A stretch of DNA of 64,000 nucleotides, taken from Ulota crispa (lineage: Eukaryota; Streptophyta; Bryopsida; Orthotrichales; Orthotrichaceae). The stretch spans positions 11,434,789 to 11,498,788 of the forward strand of contig OY987242.1 in assembly GCA_963920765.1 (NCBI GenBank), given 5' to 3'. Both the position numbers and the translations under genes were made by a program. The notes under the pieces are model-generated. The model had not been told where the DNA came from. It did no database searches and was given only the letters and a program-made list of their open reading frames with translations. The number at the start of each line of letters is the position of its first letter. Positions within the stretch are counted from its first letter, which is position 1. Shown here in pieces: positions 23,033 through 35,003 of the stretch.

Positions 23033-23910
23033 TTAATCTTGCAATTGGTGGGGATGTTCATTCTGAATTTTTGGGACAATGTACTTGTGCAAGTCAACCA
23101 AAGGATCCTACGGTTGAATTTGTTAAAAAATAAGTTTCAATGAAGATTTTGACCCTGGTATAGGGACTAGTATTTCAAAACAGTTTTGGGCCTCTAAACA
23201 CAAAAGAATTTTAGGGGTTAATAGAGCAACCTTTATAGTGTAGCATCATTCACAAACTCTCTAAATGTGTTTGGAAAGTTTCCTAAATATAGGTCATTTG
23301 AGTTATGCTAATTGAGATAGAATTTAAGTACTATACCGCGATGTATACTAATTTAACCAAAGTTATTAAGAACTACATTAAGCACAATTGGTAAGTTTGT
23401 TTATTTCTTGAATTAGCGTGAGTTAGCAAAGTTAAAGACACAGTAATTGAAATAACATGTGTAACAATATATCAATAAAAAACAAAAATAAAAACAAAAA
23501 TCCCCTCTTAAAATCCCCTCTTAAATTTGAGTACAAGTTTTAAAAAATGGATTTAAAATGATTTTGGATGTTTTATTTTTTATTTGACCGATATGCAACT
23601 CGAAAAAACATTTATATTTTCTAAAAATATGCACATTCAGAACAACAAACAGAAAATAAAGCACCTAAACAGATGATGTCACAAGCTACTAACATTTTTT
23701 TAATAAAGAGTGTTAGTCACTCAGAACATACCTTTCACTTCTAGCAATTTTCAATTGGGGATTGATATGTGTACCACACCCTTTCAGCTATTCTACCACA
23801 CCCTTTCAGCTATTCTACCACACCCTTTCAGCTATTCTACCACACCCTTTCAGCTATTCTACCACACCACCTATTCTACCACACCCTTTCAGCTATTCTA
23901 CCACACCCTT
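23033..23910. other. 878-bp spacer between the inverted CACTA copies
   Basis: Starts TTAATCTTGC and ends CCACACCCTT, with no gene. Its right end (23757-23910) is the missing terminus of the MITE at 19619, carrying 22-bp repeats. A TTTTAGGGGTTAA sequence (to about 23220) resembles a lone TTAA-family end. The segment appears to be inverted relative to its ancestral orientation (see findings). Confidence 0.75.
23770..23910 (+). repeat. 22-bp minisatellite, about six units
   Basis: Unit CCACACCCTTTCAGCTATTCTA, with one shortened unit (CCACACCACCTATTCTA). Repeated as 25141-25281 in the duplicated contig end; the inverse unit lies at 20010-20072. Confidence 0.9.
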
Positions 23911-24154
23911 CACTAGTAGAAAACTCCTTCCAAAACAACAGAAAACCAATAGTTTCTTGTTGATTTTGGCACTTGCCCACGCTAATTGACTAATTTAACA
24001 GAATTCTGTAAAAAACTAAATACGTTCTGTTGATTTGAACACCATTATCTAAATCAACAAAAAATTTGGAATCTTTTGAAGATCTTTTGGGAAATTTTTG
24101 TGAATCTTTAAGAATCTTCAAGAATCTTTTGGGAATCACTGAGAATCTTTTCAG
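23911..24154 (-). mobile_element. start of CACTA copy 2, cut by the assembly gap
   Basis: Begins CACTAGTAGAAAACTCC and is the reverse complement of 22789-23032. It breaks off at the N run; the same sequence is repeated in full from 25282. Confidence 0.85.
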
Positions 24155-24354
24155 NNNNNNNNNNNNNNNNNNNNNNNNNNNNNNNNNNNNNNNNNNNNNN
24201 NNNNNNNNNNNNNNNNNNNNNNNNNNNNNNNNNNNNNNNNNNNNNNNNNNNNNNNNNNNNNNNNNNNNNNNNNNNNNNNNNNNNNNNNNNNNNNNNNNNN
24301 NNNNNNNNNNNNNNNNNNNNNNNNNNNNNNNNNNNNNNNNNNNNNNNNNNNNNN
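24155..24354. other. assembly gap of 200 Ns
   Basis: Exactly 200 Ns. The 1,172 bp to the left (22983-24154) and the 1,171 bp to the right (24355-25525) are the same sequence in the same orientation, with one single-base deletion noticed near 24924. The flanks are best explained as overlapping contig ends that were not merged. Confidence 0.95.
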
Positions 24355-25281
24355 ACAAGAAACTATTGGTTTTCTGTTGTTTTGGAAGGAGTTTTCTACT
24401 AGTGTTAATCTTGCAATTGGTGGGGATGTTCATTCTGAATTTTTGGGACAATGTACTTGTGCAAGTCAACCAAAGGATCCTACGGTTGAATTTGTTAAAA
24501 AATAAGTTTCAATGAAGATTTTGACCCTGGTATAGGGACTAGTATTTCAAAACAGTTTTGGGCCTCTAAACACAAAAGAATTTTAGGGGTTAATAGAGCA
24601 ACCTTTATAGTGTAGCATCATTCACAAACTCTCTAAATGTGTTTGGAAAGTTTCCTAAATATAGGTCATTTGAGTTATGCTAATTGAGATAGAATTTAAG
24701 TACTATACCGCGATGTATACTAATTTAACCAAAGTTATTAAGAACTACATTAAGCACAATTGGTAAGTTTGTTTATTTCTTGAATTAGCGTGAGTTAGCA
24801 AAGTTAAAGACACAGTAATTGAAATAACATGTGTAACAATATATCAATAAAAAACAAAAATAAAAACAAAAATCCCCTCTTAAAATCCCCTCTTAAATTT
24901 GAGTACAAGTTTTAAAAAATGGATTAAAATGATTTTGGATGTTTTATTTTTTATTTGACCGATATGCAACTCGAAAAAACATTTATATTTTCTAAAAATA
25001 TGCACATTCAGAACAACAAACAGAAAATAAAGCACCTAAACAGATGATGTCACAAGCTACTAACATTTTTTTAATAAAGAGTGTTAGTCACTCAGAACAT
25101 ACCTTTCACTTCTAGCAATTTTCAATTGGGGATTGATATGTGTACCACACCCTTTCAGCTATTCTACCACACCCTTTCAGCTATTCTACCACACCCTTTC
25201 AGCTATTCTACCACACCCTTTCAGCTATTCTACCACACCACCTATTCTACCACACCCTTTCAGCTATTCTACCACACCCTT
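24355..25281. repeat. redundant second copy of the CACTA copy 1 tip and spacer
   Basis: 24355-24404 repeats the last 50 bp of CACTA copy 1, and 24405-25281 repeats the spacer 23033-23910. Probably an assembly duplication rather than genomic DNA. Confidence 0.85.
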
Positions 25282-28243
25282 CACTAGTAGAAAACTCCTT
25301 CCAAAACAACAGAAAACCAATAGTTTCTTGTTGATTTTGGCACTTGCCCACGCTAATTGACTAATTTAACAGAATTCTGTAAAAAACTAAATACGTTCTG
25401 TTGATTTGAACACCATTATCTAAATCAACAAAAAATTTGGAATCTTTTGAAGATCTTTTGGGAAATTTTTGTGAATCTTTAAGAATCTTCAAGAATCTTT
25501 TGGGAATCACTGAGAATCTTTTCAGGATTTTTAAGAATATTTAAAAATCTTTTCAAGATTTTAGAATCTTTGAGAATCTTTTAGGAATCTTTGAGAATCT
25601 TTGGAAATCTTTGGGAATCTTTTCAAGTTTTTTTGGAATCTTTGAGAATGTTTGAGAACAATTGAAAATCTTTGAGAATCTTTGGAAATGTTCTAGGAAT
25701 TCTGATTTTTTTTGAGAATTTTTGAAAATGTTTATGAATAATCTTGGAATCTTCCTGGAAGCTTTGAGAAGCTTTGAGAATCTTTAAGAATCTTTGAGAA
25801 TCTTTGGAAATCTTTTGAGATTTTTTTTGGAAATTCAAAAAATCTTTGAGAATCTCTGAGAATTTTCAAGAACCTTTTTGAAATCTTTGAGAATCTTTGG
25901 AAATCTTTTGAGAATTTTTTTGGAAATTCAAAAAATCTTTGAGAATCTCTGAGAATTTCCAAGAACCTTTTTGAAATCTTTGAGAATCTTTTTAAAATCT
26001 TTATGAAATTTGTTAAAGTACTTCAAAATATTTATAGAAATAGAATCTCTTAGACTGAATTAGAGTCCTTTAGGAATCTTTTTGTAATTCATCAAAATAC
26101 TTTCAAAAAACTATCACAATAGTTTAGGTTTGTTTTTGAAATCTTTCTAGAATCTTTTTGGACCTCATTAAAATGCTTTGAAGTTTTAAAAAATAAAAGA
26201 AGTTTTAAAAAATAAAAGAAGTTTTCAAAAAAAAAAAAATCTTTTAGAAGTTTGAGTGTACATTGACTGATTTTATTTTCTTTACTTTTCACAATTTGGT
26301 AAGATTTAAAATTAGCAGCCTTTAAAGTCAAGTAAAAACATGACCACAATAACAAAAAACTCAATAGTTTCTATTGATCTGGAAACTTTTGGACACAACT
26401 TCACTAATTCAACAAAATTTTATATAAAAAGTACAACATTTTGTTGTTTTAAATACCAAAATTTCTTTACAAACAAATATAAATGATGCTCTTCACTTCT
26501 TTGAAGAAATCATATATGTCCCTTAAGGATTAAAAGTACCAAAAATATCTTTGTGTTATATGGTAACCAAGTATATAGTTTAATGCAAATTCTTACAAGA
26601 AACCAAAGGTGATTTTTACATTTCAAATAACACAAGGATGTATTTAACACTTCAAAATAGAAGAGTCTTTTTATTAATTTTCCAAAATAATAGGAGTATA
26701 ATTGATATTCCTACAAAAAATAAGGACTACTTTTTATGTTTCACATATTTTTGGCGTAAACTTGATATTTTGAAAGACTTAAAGGGTATTTTTAGTATTT
26801 TTCCTTCTATTGCTAACCAAATGAATTAAAATAAAACAATCTTATAAAATATTTTTATAAGCTTTAAAAGATGGGAATTGATATGTGTACCACATCCTTC
26901 CAATTACTATACCACACCACGAGGTAAATTTTAGATTTCTACCATCAAAAAGTTGAATTTGAAAATTTTGAATTCAGATTTGGACTTAGAGACCATGATA
27001 TTGTCTAGGACCATAAAAAAAGTTGCAATTCAACAACACCCAATGAAAAAGTTTAGTTAGGGAGAAAATTATTAATTTTACTTTTGTTTGTAAAAAAAGA
27101 TAAGCTTTTTCATTGGGTGTTGTTGATTTGCAACCTTTTTTATGGTCCTAGACAATATCATGGTCTCTAAGTCCAAATTTGAATTCAAAATTCTCAAACT
27201 CAAATTTTTGATGGTAGAAATCTGAACTTTACCTTGGGGGTGTGGTACAGTAGTTCAAAGGGTGTGGTTCACATATTAATGCCCTTAAAAAATATCCAAA
27301 ACTATTCAAAAGTCAATAGAATTTTGATTTTATAATTGCAAGGTTTTAATTCCGTAACTTTTCACAACTTCATGTTATTTGAAGCTATCAAACTATGGAG
27401 GCTATTTTAACAAAATAAGATTCTTTTTACAAAAAAAACTAGCACTAAATAATAATTATTAATGAATCCAACCTTTGCCTGCAACAATCCTTATGAAATT
27501 TGTGAATTCCAAAAAAAATTTATAAACAAAATCAAAAGGATGGAAATAAACAATTTATTTAAAGTTTCTAAACACCTTCTCTGATTTTAGCTCATAACTT
27601 TTGATAAAAAGATTGAAATCCAAAAAAAATTGTTGGAGGTGAAAGTAAAATACATTTACCAACTTTTCTTAGTTCTAAGTTTTTTGAAAAAAAGTCCTTG
27701 AATGGGCAGAAGTAGCCTCCAAAGTTTACTGGATTATTAAAGACATGAACATTTAATGTACAAATAGAATCAAGATACCAATGTGAGTATGTGCATTTGC
27801 ACATTCTTTAGTGGTTTTTGAGAATGTGATAGAGTTGTGGAGTGAGAGGATAGAGGTGGGGGGTTCAAACCCCACTGCCGGCAGCTGCCCGGGGGTTCGG
27901 GCAGCTGCTTGGCGGTTAGTGCAGCTGCCCGAGGTTTGGGCCAGCTGCCCGGCGGTTGGGACAGTTGTCCGGGGCTTAGGCAGCTGCTCGTCTCCTTTCC
28001 TAGTTCACTTTTTCATAAAATAAAAATAAATTGTATGAAAATAAAAATTTAAAATTGAAAAGAAATAGAATTGAACAACATAAAATACGTAATAGAAATC
28101 AACAAAAAATTAACAGAAAACTGTAAATAATCAACAGAAAATCAATAGAAAAGTATCCAAATCAACTTGACCAAATTCACAAAAAAAATCAACAGTTTTT
28201 GGTTGAAATTCTGTTGATTTTGTGCTAATTTTTTCTACAAGTA
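25282..28243 (-). mobile_element. CACTA-like non-autonomous element, copy 2 (inverted)
   Basis: Reverse complement of 20073-23032, apparently identical throughout: position x in copy 1 pairs with 48314-x, and every reading frame compared is the same in both. Only the outer tip differs: it ends TTTTTTCTACAAGTA instead of TTTTCTACTAGTG. It includes the inverted nested MITE (26873-27284) and the AAAGATTCTC-type array. The outer flank is TAA (28244-28246). Confidence 0.85.
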
Positions 28244-28246
28244 TAA

Positions 28247-29238
28247 TATGCCAAAACTTCAAAATGTAGGTTTTTCTAATCCCTCCAAAAGGTGAAGTTT
28301 TGATTTTCAAACTTTTTAGAAAAAAACACACATGTTTTATTTTGTATGCAATTTTTGCAATATGTGAGGAAATGGGTTGATAGCATATATAAAAATATTT
28401 AACCAAAAGAAACTTTGGATTCATTTTTACAAAAATTGTAAAGTGATAGGTATTGATGAATGAAATATATAACTAATCTGCTAATAAGTTTTGGAAGAAT
28501 TTGAAAATTGTTAATCCCAATGGTGAGAATGCTCTAACACAAAAGTAGTAACTTTGATTTTCATTTTCATTTGTAATTTTTCAAAATTGAGAGTAAAAGA
28601 TAACCTTATATGTTTTTTCTACCCTCTTCCTACCTTCATTGCCCACAAAAGAAAATTCCTTGTAACTCTTACCTCATTATTTGGAATTGAGTGATTCAAT
28701 TTTTTTTGAGTAGGTATTATTCTGTACAATTCTATAAAAAATTTGAAAAAAAATTAGAATATAATTTTTGCTACCTAGTTTGACATTGAAATTGTAAAAA
28801 CCTTCTAACTTTTACAATAGTTATCTAAATGACATGAAATAAAGCTTCACATGTAGATTATGATGAGTAGCATCCATCTTAAAAATTTCATGAAAAAATT
28901 CCAAATTATGAAGTCAATAGAGCCTGTCCAAGTTCTCATAAAACCCGAAATGGGTTCCTTGGGCCTCTAGGGGTTAATCAATCACCTATCTTTGGGATGA
29001 CAAAAGAATGTGGCCAAAGTACTATTTTAAATATAATGTCGTGAGCATGTCACATTCTTACACAAGTTACACAAGATTCACCCAAATTAATGTGAAGAAG
29101 TCTCCCACTATGAACGTCTAGCACTAGTAATAAGTTGTGAAATAGCAGTTGTAGCAAAAGTAGATTCACTTAAATTAGTATGAGCAGCAATTCTACATGT
29201 TACGGTCTAAACAAGTCACTTATTTGAGAGCCGTCATT
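28247..29238. other. intergenic sequence with a lone TTAA-family end
   Basis: GGGCCTCTAGGGG at about 28961-28973 followed by TTAA (28974-28977) matches the right end of the TTAA elements, but no left end was found upstream. No gene was seen. Confidence 0.4.
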
Positions 29239-29650
29239 TAAGGTACAAGAACCGCTAACCATGACTGTCCCCATAGGCGTTAGTGGCAGAGTCAGGTATA
29301 AAATCAAATAGTTATGTATGACAGAGTGATGGTTATGAGTGATGAAGTGATGGTTGTGGGTAACAAAGTGGTGGTTGTGGTGATTAACATGATAATTTTG
29401 AGTGCCTCATCTCACTATTTAAGAACCAACAAGCATTGTTTTTAGCATCTCTTACACACAACTATACAATATCAATGATTTAGGACTTTGAAAAATCTTT
29501 GTGAACAAATGCTTGCAATTAAAACTTTGAAATTGATGCCAATATTTTTCATTCCTTCTTTCTAGTCTAGCAATATTATTTTTAAGCTTGTTCGATCCGG
29601 GTACATACCCTATAAAGCTTAAACCCACGCTTATGGGAGTTGCTACCTTA
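29239..29650. repeat. TAAGGTAG-ended repeat, diverged copy 1
   Basis: Shares long blocks with 41685-42082 and 50101-50499: CTCACTATTTAAGAACCAAC, TTAGCATCTCTTACAC, TTTGTGAACAAATGCTTGCA. The right end is CTACCTTA; the left end TAAGGTAC is altered. Oldest of the three copies by divergence. Confidence 0.7.
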
Positions 29651-31290
29651 TAACCATACTCTTTCACAAACCATCTTTGTTTTAGAGATCACTACAAGAA
29701 AAAATGTTTGCAATGACACATCCAAATTGTCGAAAATGTTTAAATTGATAAAAATTTAACAAAAACATGTCCAAACTAACAAAATAGTGACTTAATCAAG
29801 ATGACCTAATTGACAGAAAAATGTGCAAATTGACACTACTCCCTTGTAACAATGTGGGCTATTCCTTTACTTTTTATAGATTAAATTGTACCAAAATTCA
29901 CAATTGTTCTAGGCTACAATGGAATTTTCCTCATGTTATACATCTTGGTGTAACGTTTACCAGCTTTTACATACAACACCTTTGAGTTGGTCCATATATT
30001 CATAAGTAAATAAAATGATACATCCAATTCAAGCATGGTTGGAAATGTTGTTTATAAACAAGTGTTTATAAGTACCTAACATTTGAATCTGAAATAGTAT
30101 TATGGCCTATCAGTATTGGGCCATTGTAATTTCTATTATTACATAATTTAAACTTAAGCATACTCTTCATAGATTGTTAATACATTCACCTTTGTCACAA
30201 ATCACATCTACTACAGTAGTTCTAGAACTTGCATACGTCATACGTGTCACTCGTGACAATTATGAGCCAAGTGACTTCTTCATAAAACACGATATTTGTA
30301 ACAGAACTTTTATCGCCTGGAAGTAAGTCTCTACCCATACAATATGTTTTGAGACCTACATAATCACGTCAGACTCCTTAGTTCTTACTGATCCAACAAA
30401 AAAAAAGACACTATCAAATAAAATTTAGAGCAGAATTTGAAATAGTTGGACCCAAAATAATTGCCCTGATACAAAATGTAAATAATCGTAATCAACCTCT
30501 TCGAAACATGCATGTAAAAATGTAAATCAAATGGAAAGTATACATTTCATGACCAATGGCTTGCATTGTAAAGAGTCACAGGATTTACAATACAAAAGAG
30601 AAATTTAAATTAATTCGATACTAAAACGTTTTGCAAAGTATGAATGCAGTAATAACTTTAAAGGCTTGTTTCTGAATTCTTAACTTCAGAAGACCAAGGA
30701 TGATCACAAGTAAGCTTACTAATGCCCAAAATGACATCCAAGAAGTTTTCGATGCTAGATTATGAAGAAAATAAAATGCCGAAAAGTAAAACTCTGATCT
30801 GAGTCTACCTGGTGCCGACGTTATGTATCAACTTATCATCATCGCTTTAAGGGCTCGGCCAGAAAATATTGTCACACGTATTCCAAGGTCGCTGTACTTG
30901 CTTGTGAGGATCCGGGTGAGGATCATTGTTAAAAGAGAATATAAATGAAGCTCATATTATTGATTCAATCAACAGCAACAATTATGTTGGACAGCTCTTG
31001 AATCTCCAAACCTGTCATTAATAACACAGCGCACCACGACTCCCCTGAGAATGGTGTCATTTGAGGCTGGAAAACAACCGCGGCGTACTTGGATTCCCTT
31101 TGATTTCAGTTGTGATGGTTTACGCTGCAATTATTCAGTGAAGCCTGGTACGGGATCGATAGCTTTATAATACGCTCTAAAATTTGATATGAAGTACGCT
31201 GCGGAGAAACTGCAAGGTCGAGTTTGCACAACGCAGATACTAAGTTCACTTCACCCTGGTAATCACCAGTATTGTTTCTCCCACTCCCTT
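29651..31290. other. intergenic sequence downstream of the NPF gene
   Basis: A canonical CACTACAAGAAAAAA terminus sits at 29690, but no matching opposite end was found. The last few hundred bases probably include the NPF 3' UTR (NPF stop codon at 31291). No other gene was seen. Confidence 0.4.
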
Positions 31291-34200
31291 TCAAGTTTCG
31301 CCAGCATTTGATGATGCTTTGACTTGCATAGTTTTCGTGGTGCTCTTCGGTTCTACCTTGTACTCGTACTTGTGAGCACAATAGAGATATATAAGAAAGT
31401 TGATTGCACTAAGAACTGCCAGGAGCCAAAAATAATAATCCATGTGGCCGAGGCTGATCGAGTTATTAATCCATGGTCGATTTCCGTGACGGCCAGTATA
31501 CTTGGTGGTAACCGATATTAAAAAACTGCCCAGGTAAGCGCCAATAGCTGATGTTGTCGAGAAGAACGCAGTACCAACGCTGCGCATCCCATCTGGAGCT
31601 TGGTCGTAAAAGAATTCCAGCTGACCAATTGAAGCAAAGATCTCGGCAAACCCGGTCAAGCAGAAGGGAATAGTGAGCCACCAGGCTGATAAGGGAACTA
31701 CTGCTAGTGGATTCTCTGCAGTGCCCGTCTCCCACGCTACCTTCAATAAATAATCAGCATGCGACCAATATCAGATCAGGTGCATACGAAGATCGTCATA
31801 GCAGGCGAGGACATTGCTTCAAAAATATGAAGCTAAATTGGCGTTGCGATCAACGTCAGTAGACTACTTAAAAATTGAGTATGCATGACAACAAAGTTGG
31901 CTTGGTACTCATAGAACTCAGCATATTCATCTGAGATAGCATGATGTCATCGTCAAGACTCAATCCTACTTCAAAGTAATTTGCAACAATATATCTAACA
32001 AGCAAGAGCTGGAGATTTTGAGCCATCTCGACGAACTTTGAAACGAAGTGCTATTCAATTTTTGTAGGACATACCTGTCGTCGTCTCTTCTCAAGGACTG
32101 CAGCCAATATTGCCGCCAAAATAGTGATGAAAAGGCCAACACCAATTCTCTGGAGAAAGGTGATTCCTCTTGGATTCCCGGTGAACTTTCTCATTAAAGG
32201 CACCATGATTCTGTCGTATAAAGGTAGAAATATGAGAATAATCGTGGCTGCTGCAACAGGCACAGATGCCGCTGGCGCAGTAAATATAAAGAGCTTCCTA
32301 TCCATGGACAAAGCTTGCTGGGCGCCAAAGTTGAGAATTTGCAAAAAAACCGTATTCAAGATGATAGTCGTTGACCAGATTGGTATCAGATTAACCAACA
32401 CCTTCATCTCTTCAACCTACAAAAACACAAAGAAATGGCTTATTGTACACCGCATCCGGTTGTAATCTTTAATGTTCATGTTCCCATTTTTCGAACTAAC
32501 CCATGATGTTCAAAATCATAACGAGCACCAAGTGAAAGACTTATCCTGTACCTTGAAGTGGAACAATGTGATCTCACCTGCGTAACTGTACACAGTTTCC
32601 AAGCAGAAACTGGCTTATCCGCTACTTTCTCATTCTGTATCTCAACTGCTGCTCTGTCAAAAAATCTGCACCGCCACTCACTCTACATGTTTAAAAAGTC
32701 TTATTTTCATTGGCAGGTCCAGAACGGAATTTCCCTTGTTGAATTCTTCAGAGAAAATCTAACAAGGCCAGAAAATACTGAAGAGAATAGAGTGAAATAG
32801 CGAACATTTCCGCACAAGAATACCGGCAGCATACCTGAGTGTATCTGTATGGTAGAGCTTTCTACTTCCTGGAATGGCAGATGCTTTGTCATGAACTTCG
32901 TAAAGTTCATCTTCGTTCCTAGGCATTGCCACTCGCCTTTTCTTCAGTGCAGCAACAACTACTTGTACCAACCTGGTAAGAGGACTTCCACTAGGAAGTC
33001 TATGTCTGTAAAGCGGGGTTCCCAAGAAGAAAATCAAGTTCGCAACAGCCATGGCTATTGATAATGTTCCAAATCCCCAGGCCCAACTGATGTATTCTGA
33101 GATGTAAACAACAGCAGTGAGAGAAATGAAAATGCCGAGGGTGATCATGAAATAAAACCCATTGAAAAATCGTGGGAGTTGCTCTCTCTCTTTTGAGTCC
33201 TCAACATCAAACTGATCCGCACCGAAGGACGACACGCACGGTCGTATGCCTCCAGAGCCGAGAGCAATGGTGTAAAGTGACGCGTACAAAAAGGCCATTT
33301 GATTCCTGGACGGAGGTTTGCATGAGCCAAGAAGCAAAGAAAGCTCATTACATCCCACATTCGAAGGTCTTAAGCTCCGTAAGAATGAGGCGAGAGTCAA
33401 GAGAATCAAACCCTGCAACAACAAAGATCAGCTTAGATGAAAAACCGTGATGTCAGGTTGCTGTAATATATATATAAAGCACGTTTCTGCATATTCCGAC
33501 ATCAAAGGTGTCCCGCATTGATAAACCTAAGGTTCTCACTGAAAGTCGAAGTACTCATCCATTCGTCAACCGCTACTGAGTGCCCGCCTCTCTACTTGGA
33601 ACATGCGTATATTTCTATCACGGATGCTTGGCTTGTGCGATAGTGATACCCAAAATTCTACGTGAAACTACGATCATGCAACGCGCCATGTACTGGTCCA
33701 TGGTTGAGTAAAGTAGTTGCCCTCAGTCGGTTATATGTTACAGAAACTGCCATGTTTACCACTAATGCAGTTCTTTTTTAATTTAAACACTCAATCAAAG
33801 ACGTCATCCTTGGATCATTCTTTCAGCGTATTCATGGAAAAAAAGTCGTTTGACGTCAGTTTAAAAATTTAGCCAAATGATAGGGAACAGCATGCATTAA
33901 TTCACTACCACAAGGACATGAATCGAATAGGTGCATTGTACTACCCAAAAATGTATAGAGATTCAGAAGTGTATTGAAAAGCCTACCACCAAATAAATCA
34001 TCGAGAAGATGCCAATTGTCCAATACCGTCCAAGATAAGCATCGGCGATGAAGGCCCCTAGCAATGGCGTGAGAGAAGATGTTCCCACCACGTTTGTGGC
34101 CAGTTTTGAAGCTTCTGGGAAGTTGATATGCATCTCAAGATACAGCCAAAACAACAAGTTTACAAGGATGCCGTAATATGCCATCCTTTCAGCAGTTTCA

Positions 34201-35003
34201 TTCCCTGTACAAGCCAAACACATTTATGGGACCAGTTGCACTCAACATCATGGTTGTAAAGAACCGTTTGTGAACATGAATCGTACAATGCAACGTTAAC
34301 AAGCACTAGCACATACACAGGAGAACAAGCTCTGAGAATTTCAACTCCAGTGATCGAGATGTATGTATCACAGCAATAGGTTCACAATGGCGGATTGTTG
34401 TCCCTTGCGAAAAACTCTTGTTTGCTACTTTATCTGGCTAAAATCTAAGGTTCTTCCGAGTTGTTCTGGATTTCTGGTCGTCCAAAACTCCTCAAGAATC
34501 TGATCCTTGAGAGACCAAGAGTCCACACCTTCAAGGATACTTAAGAAAAGTTTGCGAAGTTCAGCATACATGTGAAAACCTCAGAGAACATAATTTAAAG
34601 ACAACATACCAAAAATAAACAGGGCAGCTCTCCATCCTCCTGTATTCTTCTTGTCCAACAGCAGCTTTCCGTGTATATCCACGGGTGCAAAACCGATGTT
34701 GAACTTGTCAACTTCACACGTTTCTGCCGGCATTGGTGGACTCTTACGATCTTGTCCTGAAGGATGGAGCATAAATGTATCTGAAGACGCCCTTTTATCA
34801 GAACATCCAGTAGTGCTTGACAAAACTGACGAGTTCGTTGCTACCATTTTACTCGAGTCTTTGCCTGCCGTAGATAATGATTTCGTGGCTGAAGGGAGTG
34901 ACGGCGACATCACTGGGATCCAATGCTCTTTCTGCCGCAGTGGGATTGTAGAGTTTTGACTATGGTCTTCCGGTGTGTCCGCCAGTCCGGTATCTAATCC
35001 CAT
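31291..35003 (-). CDS. NPF: NPF (NRT1/PTR family) proton-coupled transporter
   Basis: A 12-transmembrane major-facilitator protein; NPF members carry nitrate, peptides, hormones or glucosinolates, and the substrate here cannot be told. Exons: 34610-35003, 33987-34204, 32835-33412, 32578-32665, 32075-32416, 31291-31740; all GT-AG and in phase, giving about 689 residues. The proton-coupling motif ExxER is present (ETAERM, residues 134-139), followed by YYGILVNLLF, GAFIADAYLGRYWTI and the family signature FFYDQAPDGMRS (near 583-594). The first about 120 residues are a Ser/Thr-rich hydrophilic extension, roughly 80-100 longer than usual for the family. The start is the first ATG of the open first exon. 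A candidate leader region extends upstream to about 37.3 kb. Confidence 0.93.

Noticed and set aside
23710-23989. Reading frames of repeated SYSTTPFQLFYHT type
   Set aside because: Products of the 22-bp minisatellite read in three phases; no gene.
20073-28243. Reading the whole 8-kb palindrome as one foldback transposon
   Set aside because: Each arm is itself bounded by CACTA inverted ends, and the flanks give two separate target duplications, so two elements are the better explanation.
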